Assembly (NCBI GenBank): GCA_949299515.1
Contig: CASGAP010000012.1
Location: forward strand, 124,001 to 188,000
DNA length: 64,000 nucleotides
Reading direction: 5' to 3'
Source of the DNA: an uncultured Desulfovibrionaceae bacterium
GTDB taxonomy: Bacteria > Desulfobacterota > Desulfovibrionia > Desulfovibrionales > Desulfovibrionaceae
Positions 27,994 to 37,900 of this stretch are shown here, one piece after another. The position numbers were made by a program, and so were the translations under genes. Every line of letters begins with the position of its first letter. Positions within the stretch are counted from its first letter, which is position 1. Under the pieces are notes generated by a model. It saw only the letters and a list, made by a program, of their open reading frames with translations. It was not told the DNA's origin and ran no database searches.

Positions 27994-28869
27994 TTACCAG
28001 CCGCGTTCCTGCATACGTTCGGCAGGCGCAATTGTCGAAATTTCTATGCCGTGCATGGGGGTTCCGAGGCCGGTGGAAATTTCCAGCAATTTTTTCGCGT
28101 CGTTAAAGTGGGTCACAGCTTCAACAATGGCTTTAGCCTGCTTTGCGGGATCTGATGATTTAAATATACCTGAACCCACAAACACGCCGTCACAGCCAAG
28201 CTTCATCATAAGAGCGGCGTCCGCAGGGGTAGCTATGCCGCCTGCCGCAAAATTCACAACAGGAAGACGGCCTTCCTTACGGGTTTCTATGCCCAAATGC
28301 AGAGGAATGGAATGTTCTTTGCAAAAATTCGCCACTTCGTCTTCCGGAAGTGCGCACAGCATACGGATTTCCTCATTTACCATACGGATATGACGTACGG
28401 CTTCCACAACGTTGCCTGTACCGGGTTCCCCTTTTGTACGGATCATGGCGGCACCTTCGGCAATACGGCGCAGCGCTTCGCCCAAATTTCTGGCTCCGCA
28501 GACAAACGGAACATTAAACGCTTTTTTATTAATATGGAATCTGTCGTCCGCAGGAGTCAGCACTTCGCTTTCGTCAATATAGTCAACGCCCAGCTCTTCC
28601 AAAATTCTGGCTTCCGTATTGTGACCGATACGGACTTTTGCCATAACCGGAATGCTTACGCAGTCCATTATGCGTTTTACAAGACTTGGATCAGCCATGC
28701 GCGCAACACCGCCTTCTTTACGGATATCGGACGGAACGCGCTCAAGCGCCATAACGGCACAGGCTCCTGCGTCCTGGGCAATTTTCGCCTGATCTTCATT
28801 GGTTACATCCATAATAACGCCGCCTTTCAGCATTTGGGCAAGTCCGCCTTTCAAAACAACCGTGCTCAT
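27994..28869 (-). CDS. pdxS: PLP synthase subunit PdxS
   Basis: Condenses ribose 5-phosphate, glyceraldehyde 3-phosphate and ammonia into [19 protein letters not shown], the [10 protein letters not shown] segment, [12 protein letters not shown], and [19 protein letters not shown] are characteristic of this highly conserved barrel. I start at MSTVVLKGG because AGAGGTG lies 6 nt upstream, giving 291 residues, the usual length; the frame opens 16 codons earlier without a ribosome site. Confidence 0.96.
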   Translation of the reverse strand: MSTVVLKGGLAQMLKGGVIMDVTNEDQAKIAQDAGACAVMALERVPSDIRKEGGVARMADPSLVKRIMDCVSIPVMAKVRIGHNTEARILEELGVDYIDESEVLTPADDRFHINKKAFNVPFVCGARNLGEALRRIAEGAAMIRTKGEPGTGNVVEAVRHIRMVNEEIRMLCALPEDEVANFCKEHSIPLHLGIETRKEGRLPVVNFAAGGIATPADAALMMKLGCDGVFVGSGIFKSSDPAKQAKAIVEAVTHFNDAKKLLEISTGLGTPMHGIEISTIAPAERMQERGW

Positions 28870-28957
28870 ATCACACCTCTTGCAAATGATTTTTTCTGTA
28901 TTATGAATACACGGCATTTTTTTTCCACAATAATCGCTTAAATTAATGCAATAAACT

Positions 28958-28993
28958 TTGTAATTAATACAATTATTTTTATAATTATTACAA
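28958..28993. promoter_or_regulatory. candidate PdxR operator in the pdxS-pdxR intergenic region
   Basis: Very AT-rich divergent region with repeated half-sites: TTGTA at 28958, TACAA at 28968 and TACAA at 28989 (in TTACAA), the latter two 21 nt or two helical turns apart. MocR regulators usually bind repeated sites like this between divergent genes. Assignment is inference. Confidence 0.35.
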
Positions 28994-29053
28994 TTTCAAA
29001 TAAAATTATATATTATTTTAGCATATTAGAAAACAACACCTAAAAACTTTCTC

Positions 29054-29081
29054 TTGACGCAAACAATAAATGTACTAAAAT
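29054..29081 (+). promoter_or_regulatory. promoter of the pdxR-like gene
   Basis: TTGACG (29054-29059), 16-nt spacer, TAAAAT (29076-29081). Only AGCATT separates the -10 from the ATG at 29088, so the message is predicted to be leaderless. Confidence 0.6.
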
Positions 29082-29087
29082 AGCATT

Positions 29088-30446
29088 ATGAATTGTATCA
29101 TACTAATTAAAACAGAACTGCAGAACAATCCCCGCCTGCCTTTTTACGCAAATTTTATACAAGCCCTGCAGAAAGGCATACGCGGCGGCATACTGAAAGC
29201 AGGAGAAAGCCTGCCCACCCAGCGGGAACTTGCAGAAACCCTTTCCCTTAGTCTCGGCACTGTGACGCGCGCCTACAAAGAAGCCCAGAAACGCTCGCTG
29301 ACCATGGCAGTTACGGGACGCGGCACCATTATTTGCCCGCCGTCAAAAAACATAGATATAGTCAGCGAACAGCAGAAATATTACGATTTAAGTTTTGTTT
29401 CACCCTTTGAATATTTAAATCCAAGCCTGAACAGCGCCCTGCAGCATATTGATACACATAACAGGGAATTTTTAAAATACCATGAACCCTGCGGTATGCC
29501 CAGGCACAGAAAAGCCGGCGCGGCATGGACGCAAAAATTCGGACTGAACGTTTCCGAACAAAATATTTTGGTCTGTGCAGGAGCACAGCACGCTTTATTA
29601 TCCCTGCTTATGGGACTGTTCCGCGCCGGCGACAAAATCGCCGCGGAATCCATAACTTATCCCCTTATCAAAGAACTGTGCCGCCGTCTTTCATTAAATC
29701 TTGTCCCGATAAAGATGGACGAATCCGGAATTATTCCGCAATATTTGGAAACTGCCTGCAAAAACGGAGGAATCAAAGGACTGTACCTTATGCCCTCCTG
29801 CCAAAATCCCACGCTGTGCCAAATTCCCGAATTCCGAAGACAGGAACTGATCGAGATATGCAGAAAATATGATATAAAAATCATCGAAGACGATGTATAT
29901 GCACTTTCGCTGGAACAAAAACTTACGCCTTTGGCCGCGCTTGCACCGGAACGCACGTTTTTTATCGCGTCCACCAGCGAGGCTTTAAGCGGCGGCCTGC
30001 GCATAGCCTATGTAACCAGTCCCGACGAATACTTTCCGATTATAGAGCAGAGCATAGGCTACAGTATTTCCATGTCCGCCCCGCTCATGGCAGAAATAGC
30101 CGCTTACTGGATTGAAAGCGGCATTGCGGAACAGACGCTCTGGGCAAAAAAAGAAGAAGCCGCGGCACGGAACGTGCTGGCAAGACGCATTTTGGACGGA
30201 TTTCCCATAAAAACCCGCAGTACGGGCTTTTATGCATGGCTCAGCCTGCCCCCTCCGTGGACAAACAAAATGTTTACGGAAACTGCCAAAGAAGCGGGAG
30301 TGCTGGTGGCGGATTGCACCCATTTTTCCCTGCACAGCCCTGCCGGCAAAGAAGCCGCAAGGCTTGCCCTCGGCGGAACGGAAAAACGGGAAGACCTTAC
30401 AAAAGCTCTCGAAATTATAGCAAAAATACTCCGTTCACGCAAATAG
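29088..30446 (+). CDS. pdxR: MocR-family regulator, probable PdxR, with PLP lysine replaced by Glu
   Basis: 452 residues: GntR-type winged helix at about 15-80 (LPTQRELAETLSLSLGTVTRAYKEA) joined to a fold-type I aminotransferase-like domain. Divergent placement from pdxST is the classic arrangement of PdxR, which senses PLP and controls PLP synthesis. Many cofactor contacts remain (SCQNPT at 237-242, EDDVY at 267-271, GGLR with R305). However the S-x-S-K-x-L cofactor motif reads STSEAL (295-300): residue 298 is Glu (codon GAG at 29979-29981), one base from Lys. No Schiff base with PLP is expected. No Shine-Dalgarno is present. Confidence 0.85.
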   Translation: MNCIILIKTELQNNPRLPFYANFIQALQKGIRGGILKAGESLPTQRELAETLSLSLGTVTRAYKEAQKRSLTMAVTGRGTIICPPSKNIDIVSEQQKYYDLSFVSPFEYLNPSLNSALQHIDTHNREFLKYHEPCGMPRHRKAGAAWTQKFGLNVSEQNILVCAGAQHALLSLLMGLFRAGDKIAAESITYPLIKELCRRLSLNLVPIKMDESGIIPQYLETACKNGGIKGLYLMPSCQNPTLCQIPEFRRQELIEICRKYDIKIIEDDVYALSLEQKLTPLAALAPERTFFIASTSEALSGGLRIAYVTSPDEYFPIIEQSIGYSISMSAPLMAEIAAYWIESGIAEQTLWAKKEEAAARNVLARRILDGFPIKTRSTGFYAWLSLPPPWTNKMFTETAKEAGVLVADCTHFSLHSPAGKEAARLALGGTEKREDLTKALEIIAKILRSRK

Positions 30447-30500
30447 CGCCTTGCGGAAAAATACAGAAAGCATACAATCTAAAAAAAACAGGACTGCACC

Positions 30501-30977
30501 ATGATTACACTGCGCCAAGCAAACGAAAACGATGCGGCAGCCATTGTCGCCTTTATGCATAAACTGGGCGAATTCCAAAATATGAGCGCCGCCATTACCG
30601 TAACCGAAGAAAACATGAAAAACCTGCTCCGCGAAAACGCGGGCGAAGCTGTGCTTGCCTTTGACGGAACCGCTCCCGTTGCCTTTGCGTATTTCTGCCA
30701 GCACAGCTCCGCATTCATCGGGCACAAATGCCTGTACATAGACGCGTTTTTCGTAGAAGAAGCTTACAGAAAACACGGTATAGGCAAACAAATAATGAAG
30801 CATATGGCCAATATCTGCAAAGAACGAAATTATGCCCGTATGGAATGGGGCTGCCTTGACTGGAATACCAACGCCTGGAATTTTTACACCAATCTAGGCT
30901 CCGTACCCTTTGATATCCTTACCATTCACAGACTTTCCGGAGAAAAACTGCAGGAACTGCAAAACCGTCAGGAATAA
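30501..30977 (+). CDS. GNAT-family N-acetyltransferase
   Basis: 158 residues with acetyl-CoA binding motif A (AFFVEEAYRKHGIGKQIMKHM) and C-terminal WNTNAWNFYTNLG typical of the diamine/spermidine acetyltransferase-like branch. The acceptor may be an amine or amino acid but cannot be fixed from sequence. 54 nt after pdxR, so it may be co-transcribed, with no obvious functional link. Confidence 0.88.
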   Translation: MITLRQANENDAAAIVAFMHKLGEFQNMSAAITVTEENMKNLLRENAGEAVLAFDGTAPVAFAYFCQHSSAFIGHKCLYIDAFFVEEAYRKHGIGKQIMKHMANICKERNYARMEWGCLDWNTNAWNFYTNLGSVPFDILTIHRLSGEKLQELQNRQE

Positions 30978-31004
30978 AAAAATTAAAAAGTTTTGTAAAG
31001 GGGT

Positions 31005-31083
31005 GCAGGGGAAGAAACTTTTTCAAAAGTTTTTCCCCTGCAAAAACAAAAAAACAAATCAAACTTTTCCCTTGCCAAAAGTT
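31005..31083. repeat. nested inverted repeats downstream of the GNAT gene
   Basis: A 17-18 bp stem (GCAGGGGAAGAAACTTTT at 31005-31022 with its near complement ending 31041) is followed by a second inverted repeat AACTTTT/AAAAGTT (31062-31083). Similar AAACTTTT...AAAAGTTT purine/pyrimidine hairpins are familiar between genes of Desulfovibrio relatives. No gene lies in it. Confidence 0.55.
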
Positions 31084-31102
31084 AAAACCAAACCAACAAA
31101 AA

Positions 31103-31123
31103 AGGGAGCGCAGGCTCCCTTTT
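31103..31123. terminator. bidirectional terminator between the GNAT gene and ettA
   Basis: AGGGAGC-GCAG-GCTCCCT (31103-31120) flanked by AAAAAA and TTTT; lies between the convergent genes. Confidence 0.8.
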
Positions 31124-31147
31124 CGATTATCGCAAACAATCCCGAAA

Positions 31148-32830
31148 TTATCGGGTAAGTTTTCTGAATTTCATGCGGTGAGGCGTGTCCGCACTTTTGC
31201 CAAGGCGTTTTTTTCTGTCTTCTTCGTATTCGGTATAATTGCCGTCAAAGAAGTTGACAACGCCTTCGTCTTCAAAAGCCAGAATATGGGTGGCAATTCT
31301 GTCAAGGAACCAGCGGTCGTGGCTGATTACAAGCACGCAGCCGGCGAAGTTTTCCAAAGCGTCTTCCAGGGCGCGCATGGTGTTTACGTCAAGGTCGTTG
31401 GTAGGTTCGTCAAGCAAGAGGACATTGGCGCCGGATTTGAGCATTTGCGCAAGATGCAGGCGGCCTCTTTCACCGCCGGACAACAGGCTGACATCTTTTT
31501 GCTGGTCGCTGCCGTTAAAATTGAAACGAGAGCAGTATGCGCGCGCATTGACATCACGGCTGCCAAGCTTGATAAATTCAGAACCGCCGCTGATAATATC
31601 GTACACGCTTTTGCCTGCCTGCAGGCTGTTTCTGCCCTGATCCACATAAGCGAGCTTTACGGTTTCGCCGACTTTCATGGTACCGGCATCGGGCTGTTCC
31701 TGACCGGTAATCATTTTAAACAGTGTGGATTTGCCTGCGCCGTTGGGGCCGATAATACCGACAATGGCACCGGGCTGTATGATAAAGTTCATGTTTTCCA
31801 TAAGCACTTTATCACCCATGGCCTTGCTGATGTTTTCGGCTTGGATTACGTTATTGCCAAGGCGCGGTCCCGGCGGAATGTAAATTTCCAAATCCGCGGC
31901 AAGACGTTCGCTTTCGTGGCTGACCATGGCCTCATAGGCATTGATGCGGGCTTTGCTTTTTGCGTGTCTGCCCTTTGGCGCCATACGTATCCACTCAAGT
32001 TCACGGGCCAAGGTTTTCTGTCTTTCTTTATCGGAGCGTTCTTCAAGGGCGAGACGCTTTTCTTTTTGCTCAAGCCAGGAAGAATAATTGCCTTTCCACG
32101 GAATGCCTTTGCCGCGGTCAAGCTCCAAAATCCAGCCTGCCACGTTGTCGAGAAAATAACGGTCGTGGGTTACGGCAATAACGGTACCGGGGAACGTATG
32201 CAGAAAACGTTCAAGCCAGGCTACGGATTCCGCGTCGAGGTGGTTGGTAGGTTCGTCCAAAAGCAGAACATCGGGATTTTGCAGAAGCAGACGGCAAAGC
32301 GCCACACGGCGTTTTTCACCGCCGGAAATAACGGAAACCGGCGTATCCGCAGGCGGACAGCGAAGGGCGTCCATGGCCATTTCAAGACGGGAATCGATAT
32401 CCCAGGCATTGGCGGCGTCCATTTTTTCCTGAACTTTTGCCTGACGTTCAATCAGCGCGTCCATTTCTTCCGGTTCCATGGGTTCAGCGAACTTGGCATT
32501 GATGTCGTTAAATTCATTGACCAAATCAATAATTTCTTTAACGCCTTCTTCCACAACTTCGCGCACGGTTCTTGTTTCGTCCACAAGCGGTTCCTGTTCA
32601 AGATAACCTATGCTGTAACCGGGAGCAATGACAATATCGCCTTCAAAATTCTTATCCACACCGGCAAGAATTTTTAAAAGCGAAGATTTTCCTGCGCCGT
32701 TAAGACCGAGCACGCCTATTTTCGCACCGTAAAAATAGCCGAGCGTAATATCTTTCAGCACTTCTTTCTGACCGTGACGTTTTGTCACTCGGTGCATGGA
32801 ATAAATGACTTTTTCCTGTTCGTTGCTCAT
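31148..32830 (-). CDS. ettA: ABC-F translation factor EttA
   Basis: Ribosome-associated ATPase that binds the E site and throttles the first elongation step according to ATP level. Two ATPase cassettes without membrane domain: Walker A GLNGAGKSS and GPNGAGKST, signatures VSGGEKRRVAL and LLSGGERGRLHLA, and the arm-containing insertion between Walker A and the first signature. 560 residues and the C-terminal FEDEGVVNFFDGNYTEYEEDR match EttA. It follows the ABC ATPase gene by 20 nt. Confidence 0.93.
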   Translation of the reverse strand: MSNEQEKVIYSMHRVTKRHGQKEVLKDITLGYFYGAKIGVLGLNGAGKSSLLKILAGVDKNFEGDIVIAPGYSIGYLEQEPLVDETRTVREVVEEGVKEIIDLVNEFNDINAKFAEPMEPEEMDALIERQAKVQEKMDAANAWDIDSRLEMAMDALRCPPADTPVSVISGGEKRRVALCRLLLQNPDVLLLDEPTNHLDAESVAWLERFLHTFPGTVIAVTHDRYFLDNVAGWILELDRGKGIPWKGNYSSWLEQKEKRLALEERSDKERQKTLARELEWIRMAPKGRHAKSKARINAYEAMVSHESERLAADLEIYIPPGPRLGNNVIQAENISKAMGDKVLMENMNFIIQPGAIVGIIGPNGAGKSTLFKMITGQEQPDAGTMKVGETVKLAYVDQGRNSLQAGKSVYDIISGGSEFIKLGSRDVNARAYCSRFNFNGSDQQKDVSLLSGGERGRLHLAQMLKSGANVLLLDEPTNDLDVNTMRALEDALENFAGCVLVISHDRWFLDRIATHILAFEDEGVVNFFDGNYTEYEEDRKKRLGKSADTPHRMKFRKLTR

Positions 32831-32850
32831 AATTCCTCATTATGCGGGTT

Positions 32851-33582
32851 TTATTTTAAAATTTCTTTAAGAAAAGCTTTTGTACGTTCGTGTTCGGGGT
32901 TGGTAAAGAATATTTCCGGGCTGGCCTTTTCCAAAATAACGCCGTGATCCATAAAGATAACGCGGTCTGCAACTTCGCGGGCAAAAGCCATTTCGTGGGT
33001 GACGCAAATCATGGTCATACCGTCGGAAGCGAGGTCTTTCATAACATTCAGAACTTCGTTGACCATTTCGGGGTCAAGGGCGGAAGTCGGTTCGTCAAAA
33101 AGCATGACTTTAGGCTGCATGGCAAGCGCCCTTGCAATGGCAACGCGCTGCTGCTGTCCGCCGGAAAGCTGAATGGGATATTTATGCGCCTGATTTAAAA
33201 TCCCCACCCTTTCAAGCAGTTCCATGGCTATGGAAGTGGCATTATTTTTTGTAAGTTTTCTGACTTTAATGGGCGCTAAAGTAATATTGTCCAAAACGCT
33301 GAGGTGCGGATACAGATTAAATTGCTGAAAAACCATGCCGACTTCGCTTCTGAGCTTGTTGACATCAAGATTTTTGTCATAAATATCGACACCTTCAAGT
33401 TTAATAGTTCCCTGCTGAATGGCTTCCAATCTATTTAAACAGCGAATAAAGGTACTTTTTCCGGATCCGGAAGGACCGCAGATAAAAACCACTTCGCCTT
33501 TTTCGACAGTTTCGCTGATTCCGTTCAATACATGAAAATCGCCATACCATTTATGGACGTCATGAATTTCAAGAATAGGCAT
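32851..33582 (-). CDS. polar amino-acid ABC transporter ATP-binding protein (GlnQ type)
   Basis: 243 residues: Walker [20 protein letters not shown]-loop [17 protein letters not shown], signature [17 protein letters not shown], Walker [17 protein letters not shown], and the C-terminal [13 protein letters not shown] typical of GlnQ/HisP-like subunits. GGAGG 5 nt before MPILEI decides the start over an ATG ten codons upstream. No permease or binding-protein gene is adjacent, so its partners must lie elsewhere. Confidence 0.92.
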   Translation of the reverse strand: MPILEIHDVHKWYGDFHVLNGISETVEKGEVVFICGPSGSGKSTFIRCLNRLEAIQQGTIKLEGVDIYDKNLDVNKLRSEVGMVFQQFNLYPHLSVLDNITLAPIKVRKLTKNNATSIAMELLERVGILNQAHKYPIQLSGGQQQRVAIARALAMQPKVMLFDEPTSALDPEMVNEVLNVMKDLASDGMTMICVTHEMAFAREVADRVIFMDHGVILEKASPEIFFTNPEHERTKAFLKEILK

Positions 33583-33631
33583 ATACCCTCCAATGTATAT
33601 TGCTGTGCGCAATTATCAATCATAAACATAA

Positions 33632-33661
33632 AGTATAGATTTTAAAAATATAATTTGTCAA
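33632..33661 (-). promoter_or_regulatory. promoter of the GlnQ-type ATPase-ettA transcript
   Basis: Minus strand TTGACA (33656-33661), 18-nt spacer, consensus-like TATACT (33632-33637), about 50 nt before the chosen start. Confidence 0.7.
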
Positions 33662-33723
33662 GTTTAACTTTGAGTTACAAAAAGCGGCCATGCAAAAAAA
33701 ATAATTTTTTATCTGTCAGAGTA

Positions 33724-33751
33724 TTGACACTTTTCATTTTTTTACTAAAAT
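33724..33751 (+). promoter_or_regulatory. promoter of the sigma-54 activator operon
   Basis: TTGACA (33724-33729), 16-nt spacer, TAAAAT (33746-33751), then GGAGGAA before the ATG at 33787. A sigma-70-type promoter thus drives the activator. Confidence 0.65.
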
Positions 33752-33786
33752 AATTACATAAATTTATTTACTCCGGCGGAGGAAAT

Positions 33787-34926
33787 ATGTCCCAAAAAGT
33801 TTCGGGGATAATAGGTGAAGATACTTCCCTTGCGGAAGTATTCAAAATTCTGCGCAAAGTTGCTCCGACAGACAGCACGGTGCTGGTAACGGGCGAGTCC
33901 GGCACAGGCAAAGAAGTCCTGGTGCGCACCCTGCATAAAGAGAGCAAACGCGCCAATGCACCGTTCATACCCGTCAACTGCGGGGCTATTCCCAAGGAAC
34001 TTTTGGAATCCGAACTGTTCGGCCATGAAAAAGGAGCCTTTACCCATGCCATACGCACCAAACCGGGACGCTTTGAACTGGCAGAAGGCGGAACTATTTT
34101 TCTTGACGAAATAGGCGAAATGGATACTTCCCTGCAGGTAAAAATTCTTCGTGTTCTGCAGGAAAAAGAAATCGAACGCGTGGGCGGAAACGGCCCAAAA
34201 AAAATCGATGTGCGCATAGTGGCCGCTACCAACAGAGATTTGGAACAGGAAGTTGCTCTCGGAAATTTCAGGGAAGATTTATATTACCGCCTGAATGTCA
34301 TTCCCCTGCACCTGCCGCCGCTTCGCGAGCGCGGAAACGACATCATTACCCTTGCGGAACATTTCCTCAAACATTTCTGCGAAAAAAAAGAACGCGAACA
34401 GCTTACCCTGTCCGAAAAAGTGGCAAAAGTCTTTTTAAATTATGCCTGGCCCGGCAACGTGCGCGAATTGGAAAATTTTACCGAACGCCTCAGTATTTTG
34501 GCAGACGGCCCGCAGATAGTGCTTTCAGACCTTTCTCCCAAAATTTTAAACGGAGTAGGCGACATAAGCAAACTTCCGCCCCTGCCGGAAGAAATCCGCA
34601 TTAAAGAAATAAATGCCGCGGCAGCAAAAGAACCCGCAATTTCACTGAACTCAAGCGTAACCCATGAAGAAAAAAAATCGCTGACGTCTCTGCTGACCCA
34701 AGGATTTTCCGACATGGCAAAATCCCTGCCGAAATCCGCAAATGCCTTGCCTACGCTTTCCGACATGAAAAACAGCAATATGAACCTTAAAGATTTCCTG
34801 GATATGATAGAGGACAGAATCATCAACGAAGCCCTGGAACAGGTTGAAGGCGTCAAAAACCAAGCCGCAGAAATTTTAGGCATAAAACGCACCACACTGA
34901 TCGAAAAATTAAAAAAACGCACTTAA
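33787..34926 (+). CDS. sigma-54-dependent activator (AAA+), no N-terminal sensor domain
   Basis: 379 residues. AAA+ domain starts at once: Walker A GESGTGKE (36-43), GAFTHA (83-88), Walker [13 protein letters not shown] (about 101-112), NVRELEN sensor region, then a 100-residue low-complexity linker and a C-terminal Fis-type helix-turn-helix ([20 protein letters not shown]). The loop that contacts sigma-54 is normally GAFTGA; here the second glycine is His87. With no receiver, PAS or GAF domain, activity must be set by abundance or a partner. The next gene starts 2 nt after its stop. Target promoters were not found in the window. Confidence 0.88.
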   Translation: MSQKVSGIIGEDTSLAEVFKILRKVAPTDSTVLVTGESGTGKEVLVRTLHKESKRANAPFIPVNCGAIPKELLESELFGHEKGAFTHAIRTKPGRFELAEGGTIFLDEIGEMDTSLQVKILRVLQEKEIERVGGNGPKKIDVRIVAATNRDLEQEVALGNFREDLYYRLNVIPLHLPPLRERGNDIITLAEHFLKHFCEKKEREQLTLSEKVAKVFLNYAWPGNVRELENFTERLSILADGPQIVLSDLSPKILNGVGDISKLPPLPEEIRIKEINAAAAKEPAISLNSSVTHEEKKSLTSLLTQGFSDMAKSLPKSANALPTLSDMKNSNMNLKDFLDMIEDRIINEALEQVEGVKNQAAEILGIKRTTLIEKLKKRT

Positions 34927-34928
34927 TT

Positions 34929-37900
34929 ATGAAAATAAAAGCCCTTCTTGCAGCATTAATCCTTTTTTCGGCAAAAACTCCTTTTGCCTACGGGCTTTCT
35001 TGGTCTTTTTCCCAAGACGGAAACTTTGACCAAATTATCGTATCATCAGACGGAAGCAATGAAAAAATAGAAACAATCCGTACAGACAGCAATAAAATTC
35101 TTATTCAGGGCAAAAATTTCGACAGCAGCCTGCAGCTGATAAAAGGAAATCTTATTACCGACGTTATCCCTACAGAATACGGACTCACCGTCATACTCAA
35201 AGACAGCGAATTCGGCTTTTTGCAAAATAAAGACAACAACGGCAATTTAATTGTCGGCATTTACAAAGACCCGCTGGGCTCCCGCTGGAAACCGACAGCC
35301 CAGCGTGCAGAATTCAACAAAGAGATCAGTGTAAAAGAAGAAAAAGTTCAAGAAAAACTTGAAGAACTGAAACAAAAAAATCAGTCTGCTGCCGCTTCAA
35401 AAAATCTCCGGCAGTCCAATGAAAAATCCCCGACAGCGCAGCCTGTCAAAACCGAACAAATTCAGCAATCGCAGCTGCCGCAGCAAACACAGAGCACACA
35501 GCGAGCACAGCAGCCCATACAAAAAAAACTACCTCCTAAAAGGACATTAGTGGCAGAGGCCGAACAAGCCACGCCCCTTATCGAGCAGGCACAAACCATA
35601 AAACAAGACGAAACACGGCCGCAGCAACCCCAAAACAATCCTATCGAATTCACGCCGCCGTCCGTATCGTTTAAATTGAATGCCAACCCGCCGAGCGAAG
35701 CCCAAATCATCACGGAAGAGCAGGTTGAAACAACAAAACTGCAAAATGAAATAAACTCTAAAACCGAAAGCATTGCGGACGATACCACCGAGCTGCTGAA
35801 AGAAGTGGAAGAAAATCTGCCTGTTGTTATTGACGACAGCAAGCATGATACCATTATCCCCAAAACCCCGGAAGAAGCAGGCATGGCAGAACCGGCCCAA
35901 AAAGAGGAAGAGCCCGACCCTGACGCACCGCCTGTCGGCGAAATTATTTATGTGGACGAAGAAGGCAATCCCGTGCCTGCGCCGCTTGACATACCCGCAA
36001 CTATACAAAAAATGCGCAAAGCATACAATCTCGGCATTTACGAAACCGTATTTGAAGAAGCCAACAAACTCAAATCTCTGAACCTGCCCAAAAATCTCCT
36101 GGAAGAAGTATATTATGACAGGGCCAAGGCATTTTTTGTCATCAACAGCGCAAATCTTGCCAATGTGGGCGAAGCCTTTATTTCCATAGCGCACGAAGCT
36201 CTGAACATCAGCAGCGAATCGACCAGAAAACCCGAAGTTTTGGCAAATCTGACCGTTACATACCTGGCTCTTGACCGTCCTCAGGAAGCACGGGCATATA
36301 CGGATATACTGTATAAAAACTATCCGTACAGCGTTGATACGCCCAATGCCATTCTGCTGCTGAGCGATTATTACCTGAAGCACAACGAATACTCGCTGGC
36401 GTCACAGTATCTGCAGATACTTATCGACAACTATCCTGACAATACCTACGCCAAAAACGCGGCATTGCTGCAGATAAAAGCCCTGTACAAACTCGGCAAC
36501 CTTGACAGAACCCTGGCCATGATAAACTTTACCGACCGCCGCTGGCCGAAAGTATATCTTGAATCTTCCGACTATCTTGTAATTAAAGCCCATATTTTTG
36601 AAGAACGGAATATGAAAAAAGAGGCGGTGCAAACCTACTGGCAGATTTTCAACCTTGACCCGAAAGCGGAAAATGCCGGAGACATTTTATTTAAAATTGC
36701 CAATCTCTATTTTGACATGGGCGAAAAAGATTCTGCCAAAAAGGTTTTAAACCAGCTGTACAAAGATTTTCCGCAGCATAAAAGCGCACCGAAAGCCCTG
36801 CTGTATGTCGGGGAAAACGGCAGATACGACAATTCCCTGTCTCTTGACGAAACCATACAGATTTTCAGCGAACCCAACCCCGAATACCCGGCTACCTATT
36901 ATAACAAAATTATCAAAGAATATCCGGACAGCAAAGAAGCCGTCCTTGCCAAACTACGTCTTGCCGTACAGCGCTACATCGAAAAAGAATACCTTGACTC
37001 TGCGCGTATGGCACAAAACCTGTTCCGGGAAAACATCGACAAAACGGAAAGCGATAATGCCCAGCAGCTTTTATACAGAGCATTCGACCCCATACTACAG
37101 CTTTCCCTGTCCGAACAAAATACCGAAAGAACCCTGCAGCTTTGGGAAGAATTTCCGGCAGTTCATACCTATTATGAACCCATAACCACAGATTTGCGCA
37201 TGGCAATGGCAAGAGCGTATCTTAACCGCAGCGATACGCAAAAAGCCGAAAAACTGCTGAGCTATTTTCTCGATACCGTTCCCGCAACGGACAAACAATA
37301 CCAGGAAGGGCTTTATGCCTACGACATTTTCCTTGCCCATGCCATTAATAAGCAGGACTGGGACAAAGTACTAGACATAAACCAAAAAGTTGACTCATGG
37401 ACTCTGCCCGCAGAAAAAGAACTGAATAAAAAATACACTACTGCCCTGGCCGCGGAAAATCTCGGCTTGGACGCGCGGGCTCTGCCCATCTGGCAGGAAC
37501 TTGCGGTCAACGAAGCCATACCGCTTTACCAAAGAGCATATGCCCAATATTTTATCGCCCGCGACGCAGAAAAAAAACAAAACCTGCGCGGTGCCTATCA
37601 AGCCAATCTGGATACCCTTGCCATGTTTGAGGATTTGCGCACCATGCAGTCCCCTTATGCCAGCACGGAACGGGAACGCGAAAGCATAGCGGCTCTTATG
37701 GATATAACGGAAATTGCGGGCAGATATACCGAATCCATGCAGTGGCTTAACCGCTACCGCAATTATGTTTCGGAAAAGTCTGCCGATTATGCGGGACTGC
37801 AGTTAAGAGAAGCAAGACTGCACCGTAAAATGGGCGATACCACACGCTGGAGAAGCATTCTGGAATCCATACGCGAACGCGAACCGGAGTCCATTTACGG

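Noticed and set aside
31178..32677. 499-codon plus-strand frame opposite ettA
   Set aside because: Antisense shadow of the ABC-F gene; rich in Phe, His and Val as expected from reversed codons, with no domain of its own.
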